Shown in pieces: positions 31,726-44,100 of a stretch of DNA of 64,000 bases; position 1 is the first letter of the stretch, and each line of letters opens with the position of its first letter. The position numbers were made by a program, and so were the translations under genes. The notes under the pieces were generated by a model. The model searched no databases and had not been told where the DNA came from. It worked only from the letters and a program-made list of their open reading frames with translations. Source of the stretch: Anomaloglossus baeobatrachus (Eukaryota; Chordata; Amphibia; Anura; Aromobatidae); NCBI RefSeq assembly GCF_048569485.1, contig NC_134355.1:664327979-664391978 (forward strand), written 5' to 3'.

Positions 31726-32720
31726 GCTGTTGTACTCCATTAGTGCCCCACTGGTGCCAAGCTATTTCTAGCACCTGTGCAGGACACCCTCCTGCTCTGT
31801 TTTTAATAAGCTATAATGATAGCAAAAAATACTGCCATTTAGTGGCATCATAGAACTGGCTGTTGTATTCCATTAGTGCCCCACTGGTGCCAAGCTATTT
31901 CTAGCACCTGTGCAGGACACCCTCCTGCTCTGTTTTTAATAAGCTATAATGATAGCAAAAAATACTGCCATTTAGTGGCATCATAGAACTGGCTGTTGTA
32001 TTCCATTAGTGCCCCACTGGTGCCAAGCTATTTCTAGCACCTGTGCAGGACACCCTCCTGCTCTGTTTTTAATAAGCTATAATGATAGCAAAAAATACTG
32101 CCATTTAGTGGCATCATAGAACTGGCTGTTGTATTCCATTAGTGCCCTACTGGTGCCAAGCTATTTCTAGCACCTCTGCATGACACCCTCCTGTTCTGTT
32201 TTTAATAAGCTATAATGATAGCAAAAAATACTGCCATTTAGTGGCATCATAGAACTGGCTGTTGTATTCCATTAGTGCCCCACTGGTGCCAAGCTATTTC
32301 TAGCACCTCTGCATGACACCCTCCTGCTCTGTTTTTAATAAGCTATAATGATAGCAAAAAATACTGCCATTTAGTGGCATCATAGAACTGGCTGTTGTAT
32401 TCCATTAGTGCCCCACTGGTGCCAAGCTATTTCTAGCACCTCTGCATGACACCCTCCTGCTCTGTTTTTAATAAGCTATAATGATAGCAAAAAATACTGC
32501 CATTTAGTGGCATCATAGAACTGGCTGTTGTATTCCATTAGTGCCCCACTGGTGCCAAGCTATTTCTAGCACCTCTGCATGACACCCTCCTGCTCTGTTT
32601 TTAATAAGCTATAATGATAGCAAAAAATACTGCCATTAAGTGGCATCATAGAACTGGCTGTTGTATTCCATTAGTGCCCCACTGGTGCCAAGCAATTTAA
32701 AGCACCTCTACATGACACCC
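31726..32720 (+). repeat. 133-bp tandem array (about 8 copies)
   Basis: Units containing 'ctgttgtattccattagtgc' and 'aataagctataatgatagc' recur every 133 bp. They share the layout of the 136-bp unit (a 'gcacctctgc' block, a 'tagtggcatc' block, an 'agctataatgatagcaa' block), so the two arrays are probably diverged relatives. Confidence 0.92.
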
Positions 32721-34195
32721 TCATGCACATTTTGCTACGCTAATGTTATAGCAAACTCAGGGAATTCATTGCTGCATTTGATAATTCGGAGGGATAGAAA
32801 GTCAGGCTTCCTTTAGCTTTTCCTTCTGTTCATAGACAGCATCTCCAAGAGCAATTTCCCCTCCACGTCTAAGTGTGGAGAGGCAGCTAGTGCGCATGCG
32901 TGTGCCGATTTACCCCAACTGCAGCCTAATTACAGTGTTTCGCCTAGTGAGTATGCTCAGCCTGACTGTGCCATTCCTGACGCTAAGTCTTCATTTCGGG
33001 ATACAGCGCATGCTCCCACACTAAGTGTGAAAAGCCTCTTTGCACAGGTGCTTGCATTCCGTGCCGGGTCTAAGTCCTGTTTTGTGCCTAGACACCATGC
33101 TAAAGCTGATAGTCTTTTTTCAGAGACTGTATTTCATGCTACTGAGCATGCTCAGGCACTTACTGCATCAGAGACTATGTCCGGTAATAAACTCTTTGGC
33201 CCTGCCCCTGATGTGGGGGTCCCATATAGACCACAGGGCATCAGGTGTCCTCCCAAATGGCTTGCAGAGGCCCACCCCTATGACTTGTCACCACATTATT
33301 GATGGTCAGTCGATGACTGGTGAGGTGTTTGGGTCATGGCAGCCATGAGGTCATCATTGAAGTTGCGGTTCCAAATAGGACGCTAGTTATGCCACTCATG
33401 ACGTGTCACTCTACTTTTGTCTCCAGGAGGTGCATTGTGGTTCACCCTGGTTTGGGGCGGACCCAGGTTATAAAAGGGGCTGGAGCCAACAAGGAGGTGC
33501 GCAGTCTTCTATTATGCTCCGAAAGAGCACACCTCCATGTGTTGAACCCATTGCGGCTTTAGGCCAGAGGTAGGCAAGGATAGGGTGTCGATGCAGGCCA
33601 CCACCACAGTTGGTAACGCATAACGGTTAAGACCAGCTCCTGTCCTACCAGTCCTGCTTGTGCAGCCCAGTGGCATTAACAGGCCTTCTGCTGCTGATGC
33701 GCCTGCTGTCCACAGGTGTGCCCCTACGCACACGGTCAGCGTACTCAATGGCCCCTGTGTTGTTAACAGGGAGTTCCTGGGCTGGGTGGGCATGTGGACC
33801 CTGTGACGCTAACAGGGCTCCCAGTCTCCAGATCCGAATGGCGTCTAACTCGGTTCAGGCTACTATTAGTTTCATAGCCACACAGCTCTGTATCCTCCAC
33901 CAAACCTTCCAGTTGCCAACCTCTCCTTTTCCAACTGGGAGCACGGTGGACACTGACTGCTGATGGGGATATATAACTTTCTCTTTCTTTTCTTATTAAT
34001 TTTCGTTATATAGCGGTAACATAGTATATACCACTTTATCCAAATCTGCCAGTCCCACTGTAACAGATGGTGTTTCTTCAGCAAATGTTACTGTTGCTTA
34101 ACCACCAAATCCACGGACCAAAACGTTTTTCCCCTTTCCAACACACCTGTTCCCCTTTCCACCAGCATCTGTCCTTTTTCAACTCATTTTGGTAT
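32721..34195 (+). other. hAT interior with an LTR- or promoter-like segment
   Basis: No transposase blocks are recognisable here. A strong TATA box (TATAAAAGG at 33469-33477) lies in GC-richer sequence, followed by a transcript-like stretch. This may be an old LTR or a captured promoter; no target duplication was found. Confidence 0.35.
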
Positions 34196-34337
34196 ATGAC
34201 CAAAAGTGCAACTCTGCAGGGGACACCGTACTCAACGCCATCTCAGCACAGCAGCCAGCCCTCGGTCCCTCAGATGTGGACAAGTAAAAGACCATTTCCT
34301 CCTATCCATGACAAAGCGTTTAGATTCACTCTGTGTG
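34196..34337 (+). pseudogene. hAT transposase remnant, plus strand
   Basis: Matches the second copy at about 58275-58400. The two share the 'ctcaacgcc…cagcacagcagccag…ccctcagatgtgg' passage and the reading QMWTSKRPF…HDKA. It is cut by the solo LTR at 34338. Confidence 0.7.
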
Positions 34338-35591
34338 TGTCGCCCTGGGCAAGCCAGGGGACACAGGTCACACACCACCACACCCCACACTCCAGGTAGG
34401 CACATCAGAGCTAACCAGAAATCCTTGTTGCCTTCCTCCAGAGGTTGATGATGCACACCAGGGGGTGGGCCAGGCGGTTAGCTCCGCCCACCGAGGAGCT
34501 CACAACTCTGGAGGCAGGAAGAAACCAGGCAGTTCTGTCAGGGAGGAGGAAGTGGAAGGAGTGAAGTCGAGCCCAGGCAGGGCAAGAGTAAAGAGGAGAG
34601 TTCAGTTTGGGAGTTAAGTGAAAGTGAAAGTAGAAAAGGAGAAAAAGCAAGTAAAGTGACAGAAGAGAAAGACAGCCTGAAGGGTCCAGCTTTGTGAGGG
34701 CCAGAACAGCAAGGTCAGCAACGGCGGTGACTGTCTGGAGGGGGACTGTTTGGAAGTTCCTGGAAGGACCCCGTTGGCTGTGTGCCTGGTGGTCTGGAGC
34801 AGTGTTCCGAAGGACAGTCAGCACCAGGGCAGGGGCCTCTCAGACCCCGGCAAGGCTAGGAGTCGCCAGATTTGCCAAATCCGTCAGTGACGGGGACGCA
34901 GCTCCCCCAACAACCAAGTCCCGAGTGAAGGCAACAGCCCAACCTGAACCGGGGAGACACCGCCACCGCCAGGGCACCAGTTTCCCCAGGGCTAGCGCCT
35001 GCGGGCAAACTGTAGAGCTCCTCCGGCCCAGATTGCAGCCGGGGAGCGGGTAACCGGAGGGAATCCACCGCTACCATCAGTCAACACAGGTGCAAGGAAG
35101 AGGGACATCACCGTCACCTACCGGGAGTGCAGGTGCAGCCGTCTGTGGGACCGTCCTACCAGCCGTTGGTTTACCGTACAAACTGTGTCCGTGTGTCAGG
35201 CTGAGTGAGTACCATAGTGCCGCAAGGCACAGCGCTGCCCCCGCGTCCCTGCGCCCTCCAGGCCCTACACTTTACATCTCATCACCGGGCCCCGGGATCA
35301 CCAACCCCTACCCACGGAGGGGCAACACAACACCTGGCTGCTCCGCATCACCACCCCCGGGACCCCCATACTGAGCAGCGGTGGTGCAATCACCACAACC
35401 GTGGGTGGCGTCACGAACTATAACAATCCCCACATCCACCCAACAAACAACCCCCTTTCACTCACGGGCGAGGAGTGTCGCTCGAGAAACCCCGGGATCC
35501 GGCCCACAGCTCGAGCCACCAGGAGCAGCTGCCGGACCCGAGCAGAAGGGGTGAGCGCAGTGTGCCGACACCCTCCTCCCCGCCCGCGACA
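34338..35591 (+). mobile_element. Gypsy-type solo LTR
   Basis: 1254 bp, TGTCGCCCTGGGC…CGCGACA, flanked by TGTG at 34334-34337 and 35592-35595. It carries TGGCGTCACGAAC at 35406-35418, the same motif found in the LTR and primer-binding site of the Gypsy at 14925. No internal region remains. Confidence 0.8.
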
Positions 35592-38160
35592 TGTGCAGCA
35601 CTGGTGTTTAGTGGAAAAGTAGATCTAAGATTGCGTACCACATTCTGCAGATACTCCTGTATACGTGCGTCCATTTCTATGGCAGGAATTATTTTGCCAA
35701 ATTTTGTCTTGTACTGGGGATCTAACAGTGTGGCAACCCAGTATTCTGGATTACTTTGAATTCGTACAATCCGAGGGTCATGTTGTAGGTAGTGCAGCAA
35801 GAAGGCGCTCATGTGTCTTGTGCATCCAGGAGGACCAAGTCCTTGGTGTGTTGGTGGCAGAGAGGTGAGAATCGTGCCTCCTTCCTCTGCCCTCTCCCCA
35901 CAACCTCGCACAACCGAAATGTGAGCAAGCTCTCACTCATCTGCTGAGTCTTCCATGCCCATCGCCAGTTCGTCCTCCATTTCTTCATAGGCTCCTGCAC
36001 CTTCCTCAACACTTTTTGCTGATACTATGCGCCCTTGTTAATCCCTCTCCCTCACCATGACTGCCGCATAGGTGCCGCTGACCATCTGGACCTCGTAGAT
36101 CTTGTTATCCCTTCCGCATATGACTCCTCCTGTACTTCCTCCCCTTCCTCTTGTCCCAACACCTGACTCAGAATAATAATTACAGTGTGCTCCATCATGT
36201 AGATGACCAGAATTGTCACGCTGAGAATGACATTGCCAGTGCTAAACATCTTCGTCGACATTTGTAAACTGTGTAGCAGGGTGCATAGGTCCTTGATCTG
36301 ACACCACTCCAGCAGCGTGATCTGCACCACCTCTGGATCAAGTTATCCCAAGCTATATGTCATAACGTATTGCAGCAGGGTTCGGCGGTGCTGCCACAAA
36401 CGCTGAAACATGTGCAGATTCAAATTCCTGCGTGTGGGCACATCGCATTTCAGGCGTTTAACCACCAGACCTAAAGACTTCTGTAGCGACGAAAGTTGTT
36501 GAGCTGCTGTGTGCGCACGATGGAAGTGAGCACATAGTGAGCGTGCACGCTGCACAAGGCCATGTAGGCCGTGATGGTGTTTTAAAAATTGCTGGAGAAT
36601 TAGGTTCAACACGTGAGCCATACAAGGCACGTGTGTCACATTGCCCTGACGATGTCCCGCAGCCAGGTTTGCATCATTGCCGCACACGGCTGTTAAGTCA
36701 CCAACGGAGTCCGCTCCGTCAATTTGTACTCCGGTCGCCAGGTGACAACGTGTTCCTTTCATGCATAGTGCTGATGATGGGAGAGGAGTCGATGCCAGCG
36801 GCGCAGGTGGACGCAGGTTATGCTCACACACTGGGCTGCATTACCTTGACAGATGCAGAATCTCTGGCTGAATGTAGCTGGTGGGTATCTCACAGATGAA
36901 ATACCATCATTCAGCTACAACCAATGGGAAGACACCACACCCTTTTTTATGCCCATCCTGTCTGCAGACCACTGCCAGACATAGCTATGAACCTCTGGTT
37001 AATTTTACCCCCAGTTCAGTTTTATGAGTTTGTGTGCTTGTTACCTGACTACTTTTCCTGCTTGCTGTTTATGTACCTTGTTGGCCGATCCGCATTTCAC
37101 CTCTGCTTGTTTTCTGATTAAGTCCTGGCCGTCCCATTCTGTTCCTGTTCCTCAATTAATGTTTTGACCCTGCCTGACTACTATTCTCTGGAACTGCAGC
37201 CTTCCACAGGTATTAATCACCTTGGGCCCTGTGCAATTCCTAATCCCTGTATAGGGGTTAAAGGGTTTCAGGGTTCTAGGGCTCCTGCTTGGTGAGTGGC
37301 TTCCCTCTAGCCTATCATTTACAGCCCATCTGAGTGTGTGGATCAAGGAAGGCGTTACACCGTGCTCTCTGCAGAAGGCCATGTGGGCCAGGATAGTGCT
37401 TTAAAAATTGCTGGACAACCAGGTTCAACACGTGAACCACACAAGGCACGTGTGTCACATTGTCACAGCGAAGGGCCGCACCCATGTTTGCATCATTGTC
37501 GCACCCGGCCTTCCCTGGCTGCTGGTTGAGTGGAGACAACCATTGATGAAACTCGGTCTCCAGAGCTAACCGTCCACAACTTCTCAGCGGTGTGACTCAC
37601 ATTTCCCATACATTTCAAAGTAAAACTTTGACCGCCTGATGGCATTGAGCTCTGCTGCCAGAATAGTAAGGAGGTGTGTGGTAGTCCTTCTGCGCAGTTA
37701 CAAGGAAGGGTGGCCTGACCACACAGGGTTTGCGCCAAGGTGGAGGACCCACACGAGGTTGAAGAGGCAGAAGCAGTGTATTAACTTCTACATACAGAAG
37801 AAGGATTGAAACAACTCGTGGGGATGGCAAGACTTGTACAGCAGACCCTTCTCCATCTCTCCCCACAGTAACCCATTGCCCAGTCAGCGACATGTAACGC
37901 CCCTGTCCATGCTTACTGGGCCAATTATCTGTGGTGAAAAGCACCCTGTCACACAGAGTTTCTCAAGGAATCAGTGATGTTTAGTGCGACATGCTGGTGT
38001 AGCGCGTGCACGCCTTTGTTGGAGAAGGAGTGGTGCCTGGGCATCGGCTCTTGGGGCACTGCGATGGGCATAAGGTCTCGAAAATCCTCGGTTAAAAAGG
38101 TTGGAAAGGCAGCATTTTGGTAGCCAACAGTTTCCAGATGCTGAAAGTCAACCTCTAAGC
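35592..38160 (-). pseudogene. hAT transposase remnant, middle block, inverted
   Basis: Minus-strand translation gives hAT transposase blocks running from 38160 down to 35592. The first is FTTDNWPSKHGQGRYMSLTG (first catalytic Asp region). Next is CDNDANMGAALR with HVPCVVHVLNLVVQQF, the hAT DN…C..H region. Then come QITLLEWCQIKDLCTLLHS and CTRHMSAFLLHYLQHDPRI. These correspond to about 58400-60115 of the other copy. The CxxH region is present twice (about 37345-37540 and 36540-36760), with an unrelated stretch of roughly 600 bp between. Several stops and frameshifts make it non-functional. The whole block lies opposite to the ends of the transposon. Confidence 0.82.
36765..37345. repeat. Unclassified insertion within the hAT remnant
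   Basis: A stretch unrelated to hAT that separates two overlapping transposase fragments. It contains 'gaccctgcctgactactatt' and 'ggcccttgg'-like frog-repeat motifs, but no clear ends. It may be a short dispersed repeat. Confidence 0.4.
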
Positions 38161-38187
38161 CATGTCATGCCCTTCTAAAAGCATGTA

Positions 38188-41100
38188 AAACACAGCGAGG
38201 GGACTCCAACCACAGTCTCCCTCGTTTCCACTAACTGGGCCACACACACCCCACTTGCCTGGCATCGGTTGAGCCCCCTTTTGAAAAAGAAAAAGATGCT
38301 TTGCGTGAAGCACTCTCAAAAATACGCGTGCCTTTCCCGTCCCCTGGCTGACCCAGGGGAAGAAAAGTCCTCTGAGAGCCATGACTTGTTCATCTTGGTT
38401 CTTTTAGAAACACAGCGAGGGGACTCCAACCACAGTCTCCCTCGTTTCCACTAACTGGGCCACACACACCCCACTTGCCTGGCATCGGTTGAGCCCCCTT
38501 TTGAAAAAGAAAAAGATGCTTTGCATGAAGCACTCTCAAAAATACGCGTGCCTTTCCCGTCCCCTGGCTGACCCAGGGGAAGAAAAGTCCTCTGAGAGCC
38601 ATGACTTGTTCATCTTGGTTCTTTTAGAAACACAGCGAGGGGACTCCAACCACAGTCTCCCTCGTTTCCACTAACTGGGCCACACACACCCCACTTGCCT
38701 GGCATCGGTTGAGCCCCCTTTTGAAAATGAAAAAGATGCTTTGCATGAAGCACTCTCAAAAATACGTGTGCCTTTCCCGTCCCCTGGCTGACCCAGGGGA
38801 AGAAAAGTCCTCTGAGAGCCATGACTTGCTCATCTTGGTTCTTTTAGAAACACAGCGAGGGGACTCCAACCACAGTCTCCCTCGTTTCCACTAACTGGGC
38901 CACACACACCCCACTTGCCTGGCATCGGTTGAGCCCCCTTTTGAAAAAGAAAAAGATGCTTTGCATGAAGCACTCTCAAAAATACGCGTGCCTTTCCCGT
39001 CCCCTGGCTGACCCAGGGGAAGAAAAGTCCTCTGAGAGCCATGACTTGTTCATCTTGGTTCTTTTAGAAACACAGCGAGGGGACTCCAACCACAGTCTCC
39101 CTCGTTTCCACTAACTGGGCCACACACACCCCACTTGCCTGGCATCGGTTGAGCCCCCTTTTGAAAAAGAAAAAGATGCTTTGCATGAAGCACTCTCAAA
39201 AATACGCGTGCCTTTCCCGTCCCCTGGCTGACCCAGGGGAAGAAAAGTCCTCTGAGAGCCATGACTTGTTCATCTTGGTTCTTTTAGAAACACAGCGAGG
39301 GGACTCCAACCACAGTCTCCCTCGTTTCCACTAACTGGGCCACACACACCCCACTTGCCTGGCATCGGTTGAGCCCCCTTTTGAAAAAGAAAAAGATGCT
39401 TTGCATGAAGCACTCTCAAAAATACGCGTGCCTTTCCCGTCCCCTGGCTGACCCAGGGGAAGAAAAGTCCTCTGAGAGCCATGACTTGTTCATCTTGGTT
39501 CTTTTAGAAACACAGCGAGGGGACTCCAACCACAGTCTCCCTCGTTTCCACTAACTGGGCCACACACACCCCACTTGCCTGGCATCGGTTGAGCCCCCTT
39601 TTGAAAAAGAAAAAGATGCTTTGCATGAAGCACTCTCAAAAATACGCGTGCCTTTCCCGTCCCCTGGCTGACCCAGGGGAAGAAAAGTCCTCTGAGAGCC
39701 ATGACTTGTTCATCTTGGTTCTTTTAGAAACACAGCGAGGGGACTCCAACCACAGTCTCCCTCGTTTCCACTAACTGGGCCACACACACCCCACTTGCCT
39801 GGCATCGGTTGAGCCCCCTTTTGAAAAAGAAAAAGATGCTTTGCATGAAGCACTCTAAAAAATACGCGTGCCTTTCCCGTCCCCTGGCTGACCCAGGGGA
39901 AGAAAAGTCCTCTGAGAGCCATGACTTGTTCATCTTGGTTCTTTTAGAAACACAGCGAGGGGACTCCAACCACAGTCTCCCTCGTTTCCACTAACTGGGC
40001 CACACACACCCCACTTGCCTGGCATCGGTTGAGCCCCCTTTTGAAAAAGAAAAAGATGCTTTGCATGAAGCACTCTCAAAAATACGCGTGCCTTTCCCGT
40101 CCCCTGGCTGACCCAGGGGAAGAAAAGTCCTCTGAGAGCCATGACTTGTTCATCTTGGTTCTTTTAGAAACACAGCGAGGGGACTCCAACCACAGTCTCC
40201 CTCGTTTCCACTAACTGGGCCACACACACCCCACTTGCCTGGCATCGGTTGAGCCCCCTTTTGAAAAAGAAAAAGATGCTTTGCATGAAGCACTCTCAAA
40301 AATACGCGTGCCTTTCCCGTCCCCTGGCTGACCCAGGGGAAGAAAAGTCCTCTGAGAGCCATGACTTGTTCATCTTGGTTCTTTTAGAAACACAGCGAGG
40401 GGACTCCAACCACAGTCTCCCTCGTTTCCACTAACTGGGCCACACACACCCCACTTGCCTGGCATCGGTTGAGCCCCCTTTTGAAAAAGAAAAAGATGCT
40501 TTGCATGAAGCACTCTCAAAAATACGCGTGCCTTTCCCGTCCCCTGGCTGACCCAGGGGAAGAAAAGTCCTCTGAGAGCCATGACTTGTTCATCTTGGTT
40601 CTTTTAGAAACACAGCGAGGGGACTCCAACCACAGTCTCCATCGTTTCCACTAACTGGGCCACACACACCCCACTTGCCTGGCATCAGTTGAGCCCCCTT
40701 TTGAAAAAGAAAAAGATGCTTTGCATGAAGCACTCTCAAAAATACGCGTGCCTTTCCCGTCCCCTGGCTGACCCAGGGGAAGAAAAGTCCTCTGAGAGCC
40801 ATGACTTGTTCATCTTGGTTCTTTTAGAAACACAGAGAGGGGACTCCAACCACAGTCTCCCTCGTTTCCACTAACTGGGCCACACACACCCCACTTGCCT
40901 GGCATCGGTTGAGCCCCCTTTTGAAAAATAAAAAGATGCTTTGCATGAAGCACTCTCAAAAATACGCGTGCCTTTCCCGTCCCCTGGCTGACCCAGGGGA
41001 AGAAAAGTCCTCTGAGAGCCATGACTTGTTCATCTTGGTTCTTTTAGAAACACAGCGAGGGGACTCCAACCACAGTCTCCCTCGTTTCCACTAACTGGGC

Positions 41101-44100
41101 CACACACACCCCACTTGCCTGGCATCGGTTGAGCCCCCTTTTGAAAAAGAAAAAGATGCTTTGCATGAAGCACTCTCAAAAATACGCGTGCCTTTCCCGT
41201 CCCCCGGCTGACCCAGGGGAAGAAAAGTCCTCTGAGAGCCATGACTTGTTCATCTTGGTTCTTTTAGAAACACAGCGAGGGGACTCCAACCACAGTCTCC
41301 CTCGTTTCCACTAACTGGGCCACACACACCCCACTTGCCTGGCATCGGTTGAGCCCCCTTTTGAAAAAGAAAGAGATGCTTTGCATGAAGCACTCTCAAA
41401 AATACGCGTGCCTTTCCCGTCCCCTGGCTGACCCAGGGGAAGAAAAGTCCTCTGAGAGCCATGACTTGTTCATCTTGGTTCTTTTAGAAACACAGCGAGG
41501 GGACTCCAACCACAGTCTCCCTCGTTTCCACTAACTGGGCCACACACACCCCACTTGCCTGGCATCGGTTGAGCCCCCTTTTGAAAAAGAAAAAGATGCT
41601 TTGCATGAAGCACTCTCAAAAATACGCGTGCCTTTCCCGTCCCCTGGCTGAGCCAGGGGAAGAAAAGTCCTCTGAGAGCCATGACTTGTTCATCTTGGTT
41701 CTTTTAGAAACACAGCGAAGGGACTCCAACCACAGTCTCCCTCGTTTCCACTAACTGGGCCACACACACCCCACTTGCCTGGCATCGGTTGAGCCCCCTT
41801 TTGAAAAAGAAAAAGATGCTTTGCATGAAGCACTCTCAAAAATACGCGTGCCTTTCCCGTCCCCTGGCTGACCCAGGGGAAGAAAAGTCCTCTGAGAGCC
41901 ATGACTTGTTCATCTTGGTTCTTTTAGAAACACAGCGAGGGGACTCCAACCACAGTCTCCCTCGTTTCCACTAACTGGGCCACACACACCCCACTTGCCT
42001 GGCATCGGTTGAGCCCCTTTTTGAAAAAGAAAAAGATGCTTTGCATGAAGCACTCTCAAAAATATGCGTGCCTTTCCCGTCCCCTGGCTGACCCAGGGGA
42101 AGAAAAGTCCTCTGAGAGCCATGACTTGTTCATCTTGGTTCTTTTAGAAACACAGCGAGGGGACTCCAACCACAGTCTCCCTCGTTTCCACTAACTGGGC
42201 CACACACACCCCACTTGCCTGGCATCGGTTGAGCCCCCTTTTGAAAAAGAAAAAGATGCTTTGCATGAAGCACTCTCAAAAATACGCGTGCCTTTCCCGT
42301 CCCCTAGCTGACCCAGGGGAAGAAAAGTCCTCTGAGAGCCATGACTTGTTCATCTTGGTTCTTTTAGAAACACAGCGAGGGGACTCCAACCACAGTCTCC
42401 CTCGTTTCCACTAACTGGGCCACACACACCCCACTTGCCTGGCATCGGTTGAGCCCCCTTTTGAAAAAGAAAAAGATGCTTTGCATGAAGCACTCTCAAA
42501 AATACGCGTGCCTTTCCCGTCCCCTGGCTGACCCAGGGGAAGAAAAGTCCTCTGAGAGCCATGACTTGTTCATCTTGGTTCTTTTAGAAACACAGCGAGG
42601 GGACTCCAACCACAGTCTCCCTCGTTTCCACTAACTGGGCCACACACACCCCACTTGCCTGGCATCGGTTGAGCCCCCTTTTGAAAAAGAAAAAGATGCT
42701 TTGCATGAAGCACTCTCAAAAATACGCGTGCCTTTCCCGTCCCCCGGCTGACCCAGGGGAAGAAAAGTCCTCTGAGAGCCATGACTTGTTCATCTTGGTT
42801 CTTTTAGAAACACAGCGAGGGGACTCCAACCACAGTCTCCCTCGTTTCCACTAACTGGGCCACACACACCCCACTTGCCTGGCATCGGTTGAGCCCCCTT
42901 TTGAAAAAGAAAGAGATGCTTTGCATGAAGCACTCTCAAAAATACGCGTGCCTTTCCCGTCCCCTGGCTGACCCAGGGGAAGAAAAGTCCTCTGAGAGCC
43001 ATGACTTGTTCATCTTGGTTCTTTTAGAAACACAGCGAGGGGACTCCAACCACAGTCTCCCTCGTTTCCACTAACTGGGCCACACACACCCCACTTGCCT
43101 GGCATCGGTTGAGCCCCCTTTTGAAAAAGAAAAAGATGCTTTGCATGAAGCACTCTCAAAAATACGCGTGCCTTTCCCGTCCCCTGGCTGAGCCAGGGGA
43201 AGAAAAGTCCTCTGAGAGCCATGACTTGTTCATCTTGGTTCTTTTAGAAACACAGCGAAGGGACTCCAACCACAGTCTCCCTCGTTTCCACTAACTGGGC
43301 CACACACACCCCACTTGCCTGGCATCGGTTGAGCCCCCTTTTGAAAAAGAAAAAGATGCTTTGCATGAAGCACTCTCAAAAATACGCGTGCCTTTCCCGT
43401 CCCCTGGCTGACCCAGGGGAAGAAAAGTCCTCTGAGAGCCATGACTTGTTCATCTTGGTTCTTTTAGAAACACAGCGAGGGGACTCCAACCACAGTCTCC
43501 CTCGTTTCCACTAACTGGGCCACACACACCCCACTTGCCTGGCATCGGTTGAGCCCCTTTTTGAAAAAGAAAAAGATGCTTTGCATGAAGCACTCTCAAA
43601 AATATGCGTGCCTTTCCCGTCCCCTGGCTGACCCAGGGGAAGAAAAGTCCTCTGAGAGCCATGACTTGTTCATCTTGGTTCTTTTAGAAACACAGCGAGG
43701 GGACTCCAACCACAGTCTCCCTCGTTTCCACTAACTGGGCCACACACACCCCACTTGCCTGGCATCGGTTGAGCCCCCTTTTGAAAAAGAAAAAGATGCT
43801 TTGCATGAAGCACTCTCAAAAATACGCGTGCCTTTCCCGTCCCCTAGCTGACCCAGGGGAAGAAAAGTCCTCTGAGAGCCATGACTTGTTCATCTTGGTT
43901 CTTTTAGAAACACAGCGAGGGGACTCCAACCACAGTCTCCCTCGTTTCCACTAACTGGGCCACACACACCCCACTTGCCTGGCATCGGTTGAGCCCCCTT
44001 TTGAAAAAGAAAAAGATGCTTTGCATGAAGCACTCTCAAAAATACGCGTGCCTTTCCCGTCCCCCGGCTGACCCAGGGGAAGAAAAGTCCTCTGAGAGCC

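Noticed and set aside
34694-35374. Pro/Arg-rich open stretches of about 95-120 codons
   Set aside because: They lie within the GC-rich solo LTR, have low complexity and no recognisable domain.
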